Counted from the stretch's first letter, positions 23,469 to 32,625 are shown. The stretch is DNA of 64,000 nucleotides from Pseudomonadota bacterium (GCA_023404095.1 JAEYDD010000062.1:62001-126000), one strand, 5' to 3'. Notes: a model not told the origin generated them from the letters alone. A program made the numbers and translations.

Positions 23469-24128
23469 ATGACCGCACTCCTCCTCCGCGATCTCAAGCT
23501 CTCCGTTCGCGCCGGGGGCGGGGCGATGATCGGGGTCTTGTTCTTCATGACGGTGGTGGCCGTCATTCCCTTCGGCGTCGGACCCGACCTCAACCTGCTC
23601 GCCCGCATCGGCCCGGCGATCCTCTGGATCGGGGCACTGCTCGCCGCCCTTCTCGGGCTCGACCGGCTGTTCCAGGCAGAACGCGAGGACGGCTCGCTCG
23701 ACCTGCTTTTGATGCAGGAGACGCCGTTGGTGCTGACGGTGCTGGTAAAGTGCCTGGCCCACTGGCTCGCGACCGGCCTGCCGCTGGTGCTCGCCTCGCC
23801 GCTCTTGTCGCTGTTCATGAACATGGACGTGTCGGCGATCGGTGCGACGATGCTGACGCTGCTCGTCGGTACCCCCGCGATTACCTTCATCGGAGCTGCG
23901 GGGGCGGCGATCGCCGTCGCCCTGCCGCGCGGCGGACTGCTGGTTTCGATCCTGGTGCTGCCGCTGGCAATCCCGGTGCTGATCTTCGGCGTCAGCGCCG
24001 TCTACGCCGCCGTTCAGGAGCCGGCGCCGTTTCTGCCGCCGTTCCTGTTTCTGACCGCGCTGACGCTGGTCTTCGCCGTCATCGGCCCGGTGGCAGCGGC
24101 CGCGGCACTTCGCGTGTCGACCGACTGA
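23469..24128 (+). CDS. ccmB: Haem exporter permease CcmB
   Basis: Integral membrane subunit of CcmABCD, 219 residues with about six transmembrane helices (near 20-40, 45-65, 95-115, 125-150, 158-180, 190-212). The start MTALLLRDLKLSVRAGGGA and the segment EREDGSLDLLLMQ are typical of the CcmB family. It pairs with CcmA as the ABC permease. It lies 202 bp after ccmA and 60 bp before ccmC. Confidence 0.93.
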   Translation: MTALLLRDLKLSVRAGGGAMIGVLFFMTVVAVIPFGVGPDLNLLARIGPAILWIGALLAALLGLDRLFQAEREDGSLDLLLMQETPLVLTVLVKCLAHWLATGLPLVLASPLLSLFMNMDVSAIGATMLTLLVGTPAITFIGAAGAAIAVALPRGGLLVSILVLPLAIPVLIFGVSAVYAAVQEPAPFLPPFLFLTALTLVFAVIGPVAAAAALRVSTD

Positions 24129-24188
24129 CGCAAATGTGATTGATTCCGGTCAATTGAAGCCTGGCAGAGAACGCGGTAAACAGGGCCC

Positions 24189-24989
24189 ATGAGCGAACAG
24201 AGCCTGGCCATACGCAAGTTTTCAGACCTCGCCAACCCGACGCGGTTCCTGGCGCTGAGCGGCGCCGCCTGGCCGTGGATGGCGGCGGCAACCGCGCTGT
24301 TTTTTGCCGTCGGCCTCTATCTCTGTTTTGCGACCGTCGGCGATTACCAGCAGGGTGAGACGGTCAGAATCATGTATGTGCACGTGCCGGCGGCCTGGCT
24401 GTCGATGATGTGCTATTCGGTGATGGCAATCTCCGCACTCGGCACGCTCGTCTGGCGGCATCCGCTGGCCGACGTCTCGGCAAAGACGGCAGCCCCGATC
24501 GGCGCCTGTTTTACCTTCATCGCACTCGTCACCGGATCGCTCTGGGGCAAGCCGATGTGGGGCACCTGGTGGGTGTGGGACGCGCGGCTGACCTCGGTCT
24601 TTGTGCTCTTTCTGATGTATCTCGGCCTGATCGCGCTGAACCGCGCCGTCGACGACCCTGCGCGCGCGGCTAAGGTCGGCGCGATCCTGATCCTCGTCGG
24701 CTTCGTCAATATCCCGATCATCAAGTTCTCTGTCGACTGGTGGAACACGCTGCACCAGCCGGCGAGCGTGATCCGGCTCGACGGCCCGGCGATCGATCCT
24801 GAATTCCTGCGGCCTCTGCTGGTCATGGCAATCGCCTTCACGCTGCTCTTCTTCACGCTGCACGTTGTGGCGATGCGCAACGAGATCCTGCGCCGCCGCG
24901 TCGCCACGCTGCGGCGTCTTGCGGCGCGCTCCGCCGGTCGCGGGACGTCCGGCCCAGCTGCGGCCGGCCGCGGGGAGGGCAATCCATGA
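24189..24989 (+). CDS. ccmC: Haem-handling protein CcmC
   Basis: Inner-membrane haem-binding protein that delivers haem to the chaperone CcmE. It has 266 residues with six transmembrane helices and the tryptophan-rich WWD signature WGTWWVWDARLTS near 118-130 that touches haem. His residues at MYVHVPAAW and in WWNTLHQPAS are the usual haem ligands. The C-terminal tail, rich in Arg, Ala and Gly, is longer than in E. coli. Its stop overlaps the ccmD start (ATGA), indicating translational coupling. Confidence 0.95.
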   Translation: MSEQSLAIRKFSDLANPTRFLALSGAAWPWMAAATALFFAVGLYLCFATVGDYQQGETVRIMYVHVPAAWLSMMCYSVMAISALGTLVWRHPLADVSAKTAAPIGACFTFIALVTGSLWGKPMWGTWWVWDARLTSVFVLFLMYLGLIALNRAVDDPARAAKVGAILILVGFVNIPIIKFSVDWWNTLHQPASVIRLDGPAIDPEFLRPLLVMAIAFTLLFFTLHVVAMRNEILRRRVATLRRLAARSAGRGTSGPAAAGRGEGNP

Positions 24990-25147
24990 CCCATCTCGGC
25001 TATGTCGCAGCCGCCTATGCGGCGGCCTTCCTGACCGTCGCGGGGCTTGTTCTCTGGGTCTGGCTTGACGGACGTGCTCGCCGCCGGGAATTGACCATTC
25101 TGGAAGCTGCCGGCATCCGCAGGCGCTCGGCCGGAGAGGCCAAATGA
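24986..25147 (+). CDS. ccmD: Haem exporter accessory protein CcmD
   Basis: Small membrane protein of 53 residues beginning MTHLGYVAAAYAAAFLTVAG, with one transmembrane helix (about 6-28) followed by an Arg-rich cytosolic tail. CcmD holds CcmC and CcmE together and is needed for holo-CcmE release. Its start overlaps the ccmC stop and its stop overlaps the ccmG start (both ATGA), with GGGGAGGG 5 nt upstream. Size, position and topology support it. Confidence 0.88.
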   Translation: MTHLGYVAAAYAAAFLTVAGLVLWVWLDGRARRRELTILEAAGIRRRSAGEAK

Positions 25148-25755
25148 GCGTGCCTGCGCAGGACAAGCCGGCCGGGTCGCGCATGCGGGTGCTTCTGGCA
25201 CTTCTGCCGCTCGTGATCTTTGTCACGCTGGCGGCGATCTTCTTCTTCCAGCTGCGTTCGGGGCGGGACGTGTCGGAAATTCCCTCCGCGCTCATAGGTA
25301 CGCCGGCGCCGTTCCGCGACCTGGAGCCGCTCGCCGGTGCCATGCGCGACGGCGTTCCGGTGCCGGCGCTGACGGCGGAAGCGGCAAAGGGTAGGCTCAC
25401 CCTCGTCAACTTCTGGGCATCCTGGTGCGTGCCCTGCCGGCAGGAACACCCCGCGATCATGGCGCTGGCGCAGGACCCGCGGTTGACCGTTCTCGGCGTC
25501 AACTACAAGGACGGCAACGAGAATGCGCTGCGCTTCCTTGGCGAACTCGGCAATCCCTTTGCGGCGATCGGGCTCGATCCGAACGGCAAGATGGCAATCG
25601 ACTTTGGCGTCTACGGGATCCCGGAGTCCTATCTCGTTGGCGCCGATGGAACGATCCTCTACAAGAAGGTCGGCCCGTTTGACGAGGACAGCATACGAAA
25701 CGGGCTGATGCCGGCGATCGAAAAGGCACTGGGTCAGCCGGCACCCGCGGGCTGA
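25144..25755 (+). CDS. ccmG: Periplasmic thiol:disulfide oxidoreductase CcmG (CycY/DsbE)
   Basis: Membrane-anchored thioredoxin-fold protein of 203 residues that keeps apocytochrome c cysteines reduced for haem attachment. One N-terminal transmembrane segment (about 18-38) is followed by a thioredoxin domain with active site WASWCVPC and cis-Pro in YGIPESYL. The start overlaps ccmD. It ends the visible operon; ccmE, ccmF, ccmH and ccmI are not present here and in rhizobia usually lie elsewhere as cycHJKL. Confidence 0.94.
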   Translation: MSVPAQDKPAGSRMRVLLALLPLVIFVTLAAIFFFQLRSGRDVSEIPSALIGTPAPFRDLEPLAGAMRDGVPVPALTAEAAKGRLTLVNFWASWCVPCRQEHPAIMALAQDPRLTVLGVNYKDGNENALRFLGELGNPFAAIGLDPNGKMAIDFGVYGIPESYLVGADGTILYKKVGPFDEDSIRNGLMPAIEKALGQPAPAG

Positions 25756-25783
25756 GCTCTTTACCAGCCGCAACCCCGGCCTG

Positions 25784-26425
25784 TTATGCCCGGCGCCAGC
25801 CGGCCAGCCCCGGCGCTGCATGCCAGATCGCCTGTACCGCAAAGCCCATGAACAGCAGGCCGGACATGCGCACGATCGCAAGCTCATAGCGCTTGTAGAA
25901 ACGGCGGACGATCGATGCGCCGATGATCGCGATCAGAATGACGTCCGCGATCAGGAAGCCGAAGAAGGACACGGCCAGCAGCAACGGCAACGCTGAAAAA
26001 TCCAGCGCGTTCGAGGAGCTGGCGAGCAGGGCTGTGAACGTCGCAAGCGCGACCGGATAGCCCTTTGGGTTCGTCAGGCCGAAGACCAGCCCGCGCCGCA
26101 GCGGCCGCTCCACGGCCAGCAGCGGCTGGTCCGTGCCGCGCGGCTTCGCCCGCAGCGCTGTCCATCCGATCCAGGCAAGATACAGGCCGCAAAGCAGGCC
26201 CAGCACATCGAAGACGAGGGTGCCGACGGTCTTTGCGCCGACGATGGCCACAAGTGCAAGCGTCGACCAGACGAGGTCGCCTGCGAGATGACCACCCATG
26301 AACATGGCGCCCGCCTTCCTACCCTGACCCGCCCCAATGCCCAGCAGCGCCAGGAAGGCCGGCCCGGGAATGAGCACGTAGAAGAGAGCGGCCAGAAAGG
26401 CGCCGAAGAGCATGGATCCGGTCAT
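25784..26425 (-). CDS. LysE/RhtB-family exporter
   Basis: Inner-membrane protein of 213 residues with about six transmembrane helices; start MTGSMLFGAFLAALFYVLIP, then PGPAFLALLGIGAGQGRKAG and GLTNPKGYP are the family marks of amino-acid and homoserine exporters. I chose the ATG at 26425 because GGAG lies 6 nt upstream; the frame extends to 26608 without family features. It is convergent with ccmG and divergent from the Bcr/CflA pump. The substrate is unknown. Confidence 0.88.
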   Translation of the reverse strand: MTGSMLFGAFLAALFYVLIPGPAFLALLGIGAGQGRKAGAMFMGGHLAGDLVWSTLALVAIVGAKTVGTLVFDVLGLLCGLYLAWIGWTALRAKPRGTDQPLLAVERPLRRGLVFGLTNPKGYPVALATFTALLASSSNALDFSALPLLLAVSFFGFLIADVILIAIIGASIVRRFYKRYELAIVRMSGLLFMGFAVQAIWHAAPGLAGWRRA

Positions 26426-26643
26426 GCGAAACTCCGCGAGGAAAGACCCGATCTGATTCTGCAATCGATCGTCCGTCAAGCCAGATGGCGTTGGTCCCGA
26501 TGTGCCACCTCGGTTCATCCCATGCAAATCGGATGGACACCGGCTCCAGCCTCGTCCCATGGACGCGGGTTGCTTTCCCACGCGTGCGGTATGTAAGAGG
26601 GAACGCACGGGTCCGGGATTTTCGGGAACGCCAGGGAAGTTCG

Positions 26644-27846
26644 ATGACGCTTATGAAGATGACCGAGCGCCGCACCACCCTGATCGGCGCGCTCCTGACT
26701 GCGCTCGGTCCGGTCTCGATGGCGCTGTATACGCCAGCCATGCCCACCCTCGTGCATGCGTTCGATACCAGCGACGCCACGATCAAGATGACGCTGTCGC
26801 TCTATTTCGGCGGCTTTGCCTTCGCCCAGCTCCTTGCCGGTCCTCTCGCCGACGCCTTCGGCAGGCGCGCAGCGACCATCCTGTTCCTGACGGTCTATCT
26901 GGCAGGCAGCGTGCTCGCCGCATTTGCCCCTAGCGTCGAATGGCTGCTGGCGGGCCGGTTGGTCCAGGGCATCGGAGCCTCGGTTGGCGTGACGGTGTCC
27001 CGGGCGATCGTGCGCGACCAGTTCGTCGGCAGCGAGGCTGCCCGCATCATGAACATGATCGGCATCATGCTGGCGGTCGCGCCGGCGACGGCGCCGACAC
27101 TCGGCGGCCTTGCGCTCGCCGCGTTCGGCTGGACCTCGGTCTTCTTCCTGATGGTCGGCTTCGGCATCGTCGCCTGCCTGGTCGCCATTCTGTTCCTGCG
27201 CGAGACGGTCGTTCCCGATCCCCGCCGCGCCGCGCCCGGACCGCTGCTGCGGGCCTATCTCGAACTTGCGAGTGATACCCGCTTCGTTACTGCCGCCTTC
27301 GTTATGGGCGGGGCCATCGGTGCGCTCTACGCACAGGCGACCATGCTGCCCTTCATCCTGATCGGGGAGGCAGGGCTGAGCCCGACGCAGTTCGGCTTGA
27401 GCATGATCATGCAATCGGGATCCTACTTCCTAGGTTCCGTCGCCCTCCGGCATTTCTCGCGACGCCACGAAGGACTGGCGGCGGTAAAAGTCGGGCTGGT
27501 CTTCATCGGGCTTGGCGGCGCGATGATGACGGGATCGTCCTTCTTCCTGCAGCCGACCTTCTGGACGATCATGGTGCCGGTTGCGATCTATACGATCGGC
27601 ATTGCCTTCGTCGGGCCGCAGATGACCACGGCCGGCATGTTTCCCTTCCCGCATATCGCCGGCTCCGCTTCCGCCCTGATGGGCTTCATCCAGATGGGTT
27701 TCGGCCTGCTCGGCGGCATCACCGCGGCTGCGATCGGCATGCCTGTGATGGCCTTTGGCGTCGTCGTCCCCTTCATGGGCGCGGTCGCCATCCTGTCCTT
27801 CCTGTGTTTCGTCTCGGCAGCGGATCGCGCCGGCCCGGATCGGTAG
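26644..27846 (+). CDS. Bcr/CflA-type MFS drug efflux transporter
   Basis: Major-facilitator proton antiporter of 400 residues and twelve predicted helices. ALYTPAMPTLVHAF in helix 1, the loop GPLADAFGRRAA between helices 2 and 3, and RLVQGIGASVGVTVSRAIVRD in helix 4 are the Bcr/CflA (DHA1) signature. The ATG at 26644 has AGGGAAG a few bases upstream; the frame is open from 26485 but the extension is not family-like. It is divergent from a LysE exporter and convergent with argG. The drug or metabolite exported is unknown. Confidence 0.88.
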   Translation: MTLMKMTERRTTLIGALLTALGPVSMALYTPAMPTLVHAFDTSDATIKMTLSLYFGGFAFAQLLAGPLADAFGRRAATILFLTVYLAGSVLAAFAPSVEWLLAGRLVQGIGASVGVTVSRAIVRDQFVGSEAARIMNMIGIMLAVAPATAPTLGGLALAAFGWTSVFFLMVGFGIVACLVAILFLRETVVPDPRRAAPGPLLRAYLELASDTRFVTAAFVMGGAIGALYAQATMLPFILIGEAGLSPTQFGLSMIMQSGSYFLGSVALRHFSRRHEGLAAVKVGLVFIGLGGAMMTGSSFFLQPTFWTIMVPVAIYTIGIAFVGPQMTTAGMFPFPHIAGSASALMGFIQMGFGLLGGITAAAIGMPVMAFGVVVPFMGAVAILSFLCFVSAADRAGPDR

Positions 27847-27851
27847 CGCAG

Positions 27852-27882
27852 AAAAAACCCGCCGAAGCTGTCTCCGGCGGGT
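27852..27882 (-). terminator. Rho-independent terminator of argG
   Basis: Stem ACCCGCCG/CGGCGGGT followed on the minus strand by six T residues, 39 bp past the argG stop. It also sits just after the MFS stop and may act for both. Confidence 0.88.
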
Positions 27883-27920
27883 CCATGTTTGCTCAGGAGC
27901 GTGACAGGCGCGAAAGCGCG

Positions 27921-29144
27921 TCAGGCCTTCCGGTTGCGGGCCGCCAGCGTGCGCAGGCGCAGCGCATTGAGCTTGATGAAGCCGGCCGCGTCCTTCTGGT
28001 CGTAGGCGCCCTGGTCGTCCTCGAAGGTGACGAGCTTGTCGGAGTAGAGCGACTTTTCCGATTCGCGGCCGATGACCATCACGTTGCCCTTGTAGAGCTT
28101 CAGCGTCACTTCGCCTTCGACATGCTCCTGGCTCTTGTCGATCAATGCCTGCAGCATCTCCCGCTCCGGGGAGAACCAGAAGCCGAAGTAGATCAGCTCC
28201 GCATAGCGCGGCATCAGTTCGTCCTTGAGGTGCGCAGCACCACGGTCGAGCGTGATCGATTCGATCGCCCGGTGGGCGGCCAGCAGGATCGTGCCGCCCG
28301 GGGTCTCGTAGACGCCGCGCGACTTCATGCCGACGAAGCGGTTTTCCACGAGGTCGAGACGGCCGATGCCGTTGTCGCGGCCGTAATTGTTGAGGCTCGC
28401 CAAAAGCGTTGCCGGCGACATGCGCACGCCGTTGATCGAGACGGCATCGCCACGCTCGAAGCCGACCTTGATGACGGTCGCCTTGTCGGGGGCGGATTCA
28501 GGCGAAATCGTGCGCATGTGCACGTATTCCGGAGCCTCGACGGCCGGATCTTCCAGCACCTTGCCCTCGGAGGAGGAGTGCAGCAGGTTGGCGTCGACGG
28601 AGAACGGCGCTTCGCCCTTCTTGTCCTTGGCGACCGGGATCTGATGCTGTTCGGCGAATTCGAGCAGATGCGTGCGGCTCTTGAACGCCCAGTCGCGCCA
28701 GGGCGCAATAATCTTGATGTCGGGATTCAGCGCATAGGCCGAAAGCTCGAAGCGAACCTGATCGTTGCCCTTGCCGGTCGCGCCATGGGCGATTGCGTCT
28801 GCGCCGGTCTTCTTGGCGATCTCGATCAGGTGCTTGGAGATCAGCGGACGGGCAATCGAGGTGCCGAGCAGGTAGACGCCTTCGTAGACGGCATTGGCGC
28901 GGAACATCGGGAAGACGAAATCGCGCACGAATTCCTCGCGCACGTCCTCGATGAAGATCTCCTTGATGCCGAGCATCTCCGCCTTCTTGCGGGCTGGCTC
29001 CAACTCTTCGCCCTGGCCGAGGTCGGCGGTAAAGGTGACGACTTCAGCACCGAGCTCGGTCTGCAGCCACTTCAGGATGATGGAGGTGTCCAGGCCGCCC
29101 GAATAGGCGAGGACGACTTTCTTGACGTCTTTGGGAAGTGCCAT
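27921..29144 (-). CDS. argG: Argininosuccinate synthase
   Basis: Cytosolic enzyme that joins citrulline and aspartate using ATP, the penultimate step of arginine synthesis. Length is 407 residues. The N-terminal P-loop-like AYSGGLDTS (PP-motif), then TADLGQGEE, GATGKGNDQVRFE and PWRDW are diagnostic. The ATG at 29144 gives MALPKDVKKVVLAYSGGLD, the usual rhizobial start; the frame is open to 29234. A strong terminator follows. It appears monocistronic. Confidence 0.97.
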   Translation of the reverse strand: MALPKDVKKVVLAYSGGLDTSIILKWLQTELGAEVVTFTADLGQGEELEPARKKAEMLGIKEIFIEDVREEFVRDFVFPMFRANAVYEGVYLLGTSIARPLISKHLIEIAKKTGADAIAHGATGKGNDQVRFELSAYALNPDIKIIAPWRDWAFKSRTHLLEFAEQHQIPVAKDKKGEAPFSVDANLLHSSSEGKVLEDPAVEAPEYVHMRTISPESAPDKATVIKVGFERGDAVSINGVRMSPATLLASLNNYGRDNGIGRLDLVENRFVGMKSRGVYETPGGTILLAAHRAIESITLDRGAAHLKDELMPRYAELIYFGFWFSPEREMLQALIDKSQEHVEGEVTLKLYKGNVMVIGRESEKSLYSDKLVTFEDDQGAYDQKDAAGFIKLNALRLRTLAARNRKA

Positions 29145-29269
29145 GTCAATGTGATCCGTACGCATGGGCGACCGGAAGCCGCCGGTTCTTCGAGAAATTC
29201 GGGGCACTCTTAGCGAGTTTTGCGGCCGGCGCAAGGTTTCGCCGCGGCGCCGCAGAAGCCGATTGCGCC

Positions 29270-29929
29270 TCAGGCGAGGTCGAGGCCCATCTGCCAGAAA
29301 TCCGCCTCCAGCCGGGTCGCATCGCGAAAGACGCCTGAGAGAGCGTCGATGCGGGCATCATCTACCCGTGAAAGCCGGTTGTCGAGCCAATCGATCTCGG
29401 CTTTGACAAGGGTTTGGTATTCCACCCCCGCATACATCTCGATCCAGCCACGGTAGGGATTGCCGTCAAGCCGCGTGAAGGGTTGCTCCATGATCCAGCG
29501 GGCGATGTCACCATAGCCGACGATGCAGGGGGCAAGCGCGACATGCAGATCCAGCAGGTCGCCGCTCATTCCGGCATCGAGCACGAAGCGCGTATAAGCC
29601 AGGGTCGCGCGCGACTCCGGCAATGTCTCCAGCTCCTTTTCCCCGATACCCCAGCTCGCGCAGAATTCGACATGAAGCCCGATCTCGATATCGACGATCG
29701 CCTTGAGGCTCCCGAGCCCCTGGCGGATCTCGGACAGGTTCCGGCTCTTGTAGACGGCAAGTCCCCAAGCCCGGGCGAACTGGATGAGGAACAGGTAATC
29801 CTGCTTCAGGTAGTGGCGAAAGGCTTCCTGTGGCAGCGTGCCGTCGGCGAGAGCGCGTACGAACGCATGTTCGCAATAGGACTTCCATTCGCCAGTGTTG
29901 CAGGCCTTAAGGGTTTCGAAATTTGCCAA
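29270..29929 (-). CDS. tenA: TenA-family aminopyrimidine aminohydrolase (thiaminase II)
   Basis: Enzyme of thiamine salvage that hydrolyses aminomethyl-pyrimidine breakdown products of thiamine. TTG at 29929 has GGAG 8 nt upstream and gives (L/M)ANFETLKACNTGEWKSYC, 219 residues, the family size; the frame is open to 30202 but that part is not TenA-like. The catalytic Cys is in ALAPCIVGYGDI; FVRALADGTL and FRHYLKQDYLFL are family blocks, and a Glu lies near the C-terminus. It stands downstream of no thiamine synthesis genes here, with a LysE exporter divergent from it. Confidence 0.9.
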   Translation of the reverse strand: MANFETLKACNTGEWKSYCEHAFVRALADGTLPQEAFRHYLKQDYLFLIQFARAWGLAVYKSRNLSEIRQGLGSLKAIVDIEIGLHVEFCASWGIGEKELETLPESRATLAYTRFVLDAGMSGDLLDLHVALAPCIVGYGDIARWIMEQPFTRLDGNPYRGWIEMYAGVEYQTLVKAEIDWLDNRLSRVDDARIDALSGVFRDATRLEADFWQMGLDLA

Positions 29930-30031
29930 GGGGGATCTCCATTTCTCTCGCGACCAACGCAGCAAAAAGCGGCCATTGGCCGACGACGGCAACGGAGGTA
30001 TAAGCAAGGCATTCATCCTTGGGAACCGATC

Positions 30032-30682
30032 ATGGAATACCTGCCCTCGCTGGCGACGTTCATCGCCTTCACCGCCGCAAGCCTGCTTCTGGCGGCAACG
30101 CCGGGACCCGACATGACGCTTTCGATCAGCCGGGCCCTGTCGCAGGGCCGCGGGCCGGCGCTCTGGGTGGTGTTCGGCACAAGCATGGGCATCGTCGTGC
30201 ACACGCTTCTCGTCGCCTTCGGCATCTCGGCGCTGATTACCGCATCGCCCACCGCGTTCACGATCCTGAAGACCGGCGGCGCGGGCTATCTGCTGTGGCT
30301 CGCGATCCAGGCGATCCGCTACGGGTCCAGCTTTTCGGACGCGCCCGGCGAGGCCCTCGCAACGCCGAGGGCATCCGCGCTTGCCAATATCTCCACCGGC
30401 TTCTGGGTCAACCTGCTTAACCCGAAGGTCATCATCTTCTTCATGACCTTCCTTCCGCAGTTCGTCTCGGCCGGCGACCCCGATGTCACCGGCAAGCTGA
30501 TCGTGCTTGGGCTGCTGTTCATCGCGATCGGCATGCCGGTCAACACGATCGTCGTGCTGGCAGCCGACAAGCTCTCCGCATGGCTGCGCAACAACAAGGG
30601 CGTGCTGCGCGGGCTCGACTACACCTTTGCAGGCGTCTTTTCGATCTTCGCTGTCAAGATCTTCCTGACGCAGTCGCGGTGA
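30032..30682 (+). CDS. LysE/RhtB-family exporter
   Basis: Inner-membrane exporter of 216 residues with about six helices: MEYLPSLATFIAFTAASLLL, PGPDMTLSISRALSQGRG and FWVNLLNPKVIIFFMTFLPQ are the RhtB hallmarks. Members export homoserine, threonine or other amino acids; the substrate here is unknown. It is divergent from tenA with about 100 bp between, and its stop faces the ABC ATPase gene on the other strand 52 bp away. Confidence 0.9.
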   Translation: MEYLPSLATFIAFTAASLLLAATPGPDMTLSISRALSQGRGPALWVVFGTSMGIVVHTLLVAFGISALITASPTAFTILKTGGAGYLLWLAIQAIRYGSSFSDAPGEALATPRASALANISTGFWVNLLNPKVIIFFMTFLPQFVSAGDPDVTGKLIVLGLLFIAIGMPVNTIVVLAADKLSAWLRNNKGVLRGLDYTFAGVFSIFAVKIFLTQSR

Positions 30683-30733
30683 GTGAAGAGCGGCATCAGG
30701 GAAAGCGCCGGCGCTTCCCCTGACCTTTCCATC

Positions 30734-31528
30734 TCAGCCGATGAGCAATGCGTCGTCGTCCAGTGTCTGGCCACGCATCTTGCGGAACATCGCGATCAGG
30801 TCCTCCACCTGCAGGTTCTTGCGGTTGTCGCCAGCGACGTCGAGGACGATCTCGCCGCCGTGCAGCATGACGGTGCGATGGCCGTAATCGAGCGCCTGGC
30901 GCATCGAGTGGGTGACCATCAGCGTCGTCAGCTTTCGTTCCGACACGATCTTCTGCGTCAGGTTCATGATGAATTCGGCCATGCCCGGATCGAGCGCTGC
31001 GGTATGCTCGTCGAGCAGGAGCACGTCGGAACCGGCAAGCGTCGCCATCACCAGCGACACCGCCTGGCGCTGGCCGCCCGAGAGCAGGTCCATGCGGTCG
31101 CGCATGCGGTTTTCCAGCCCGAGGTTCAGCTCGGCGATCCGCGCGCGGAAATGTTCCCGCCGCTGCGTTCCGAGTGCCGGCGCAAGGCCGCGCCGTTCGC
31201 CGCGGCGCGCGGCAAGCGCCAGGTTTTCTTCGATCGACAGCGCCCCGCAGCTGCCCGTCAGCGGATCCTGGAACACGCGGGCGACCCGTCCGGCGCGCGC
31301 GGCCGTCCCCTGCCGGGTCACGTCCACGGTTCCGATTTTCACCTGCCCCTCGGTCGCGATGACGTCGCCGGCGAGCACGCCGAGCAGCGTCGACTTGCCG
31401 GCGCCGTTCGAGCCGATGACGGTGACGAAGGAGCCCTCGTCGATCGTCAGGTCCACCCCGTTGAGGGCCTGCTTCTCCAGCGGCGTGCCGCGGCCGAAGA
31501 CGACCTTGATATTGGAAAGCGAGATCAT
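30734..31528 (-). CDS. ABC importer ATP-binding protein (TrpZ-like)
   Basis: ATPase of 264 residues with Walker A GSNGAGKST, signature LSGGQRQ and Walker B VLLLDEHTAALDP, where H replaces the usual P in the D-E-P order. It is the third gene of a substrate-binding protein/permease/ATPase set on this strand and its start overlaps the permease stop (ATGA). The set resembles TrpXYZ and related importers of aromatic amino acids or other small organic solutes. The substrate is not readable from sequence. Confidence 0.88.
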   Translation of the reverse strand: MISLSNIKVVFGRGTPLEKQALNGVDLTIDEGSFVTVIGSNGAGKSTLLGVLAGDVIATEGQVKIGTVDVTRQGTAARAGRVARVFQDPLTGSCGALSIEENLALAARRGERRGLAPALGTQRREHFRARIAELNLGLENRMRDRMDLLSGGQRQAVSLVMATLAGSDVLLLDEHTAALDPGMAEFIMNLTQKIVSERKLTTLMVTHSMRQALDYGHRTVMLHGGEIVLDVAGDNRKNLQVEDLIAMFRKMRGQTLDDDALLIG

Positions 31529-32400
31529 GACGCGGCTCCTCCGCGGCGAAGGCGCGGCAGGACAAGCGCCACAGTGACGAGGACCGCCGTCACCAGATTG
31601 AGGTCGGACGCCTGCAGGCCGAGCACGTCGGAGGAAAGCGCAAGCTGGATGGCGATGCGGTAGAGGATCGAGCCGAGAACGCAGCCGATCAGCGCCATCA
31701 GGATGCCGCGTGCGCCAAACAGCGTCTCGCCGATGATGACGGCGGCAAGGCCGACCACGATCGTGCCGACGCCGGACGTCACGTCGGCAAATCCGTTGGT
31801 CTGGGCGAAGAGCGCGCCGCCGAGCGCAACCAGCGCGTTCGACAGCGCGATGCCGTGGTAGATCTGCCGGTCGGTGCTGACGCCCTGCGCCCGGGCCATG
31901 CGCGGATTGGCGCCGGTCGCCCGCATAGACAGCCCCGCGTCGCTTTCGAGGAAGCGCCAGACGAGGAAGACGGCGACGATCACCAGCACGCCGACGAAGA
32001 GGGGGCGCACATAGAAATCGCGCAGACCGTGGCCGAAGAACGGGCTCAGCATCGTGTCCGCATTGATCAGCGCGACGTTTGGCTTGCCCATCACGCGCAG
32101 GTTTACGGAGAACAGCGCAATCATCGTCAGGATCGAGGCGAGCAGGTTCAGGATCCGGAAGCGCACGTTCAGCATCGCCGTGACCAGGCCGGCACCGGCA
32201 CCGGCGACCATTGCCACACCCGCCGACAGCCACGGATTCACGCCTGCGATGATCAGCACGGCCGTCACCGCAGCACCCAGCGGGAACGATCCGTCCACGG
32301 TCAGGTCGGGGAAATCCAGCACACGGAAGGCGAGGTAGACGCCGATCGCGACGAAGGCATAGACCAGCCCCAGTTCTACGGCACCCCAGAAGGCAATCAT
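31525..32400 (-). CDS. ABC importer permease (TrpY-like, BPD_transp_2 type)
   Basis: Integral membrane permease of 291 residues with eight or more hydrophobic segments. The block YLAFRVLDFPDLTVDGSFPL near the N-terminus and RATGANPRMARAQGVSTD are characteristic of the permeases partnered with ABC_sub_bind proteins. The ATG at 32400 has only a weak ribosome site; an upstream GTG is possible. It is coupled to the ATPase gene by a 4-bp overlap and lies 225 bp after the binding-protein gene, the gap being filled with hairpins. Confidence 0.87.
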   Translation of the reverse strand: MIAFWGAVELGLVYAFVAIGVYLAFRVLDFPDLTVDGSFPLGAAVTAVLIIAGVNPWLSAGVAMVAGAGAGLVTAMLNVRFRILNLLASILTMIALFSVNLRVMGKPNVALINADTMLSPFFGHGLRDFYVRPLFVGVLVIVAVFLVWRFLESDAGLSMRATGANPRMARAQGVSTDRQIYHGIALSNALVALGGALFAQTNGFADVTSGVGTIVVGLAAVIIGETLFGARGILMALIGCVLGSILYRIAIQLALSSDVLGLQASDLNLVTAVLVTVALVLPRLRRGGAAS

Positions 32401-32461
32401 GCTCACGGCAACGGTTCTCTCTTCTTGTCCCTCCCGCGAGGGCGCGGGGCGGGCACTCAAT

Positions 32462-32500
32462 GTATCAACCGCCGCCGGTCTGCCCGGCGGCGGTTGATAC
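32462..32500. repeat. Perfect 17-bp-stem hairpin upstream of ABC permease gene
   Basis: Arms GTATCAACCGCCGCCGG (32462-32478) and its exact complement (32484-32500) flank a 5-nt loop. No U-run follows on either strand. Lying in the operon between binding-protein and permease genes, it could stabilise the upstream mRNA or attenuate the downstream genes. Confidence 0.8.
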
Positions 32501-32526
32501 CGTCCAAAGCGCCTGGTTCAGCGATA

Positions 32527-32610
32527 GAGCAATTCCGGCGAAATCAGGTTCACCGGAATTGCTCATGTATCTAGCGCATTATCCGACGCAGAAGCGATGC
32601 CAGCTTCTGC
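32527..32610. repeat. Two-hairpin intergenic repeat-like element
   Basis: Palindromes GAGCAATTCCGG/CCGGAATTGCTC (32527-32538, 32553-32564) and GCAGAAGC/GCTTCTGC (32588-32595, 32603-32610) lie between the substrate-binding and permease genes. The GAGCAATTCC core resembles dispersed palindromic repeats of rhizobial intergenic regions; no second copy is visible in the window. Confidence 0.55.
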
Positions 32611-32625
32611 TGGAAATGCTCCGAC

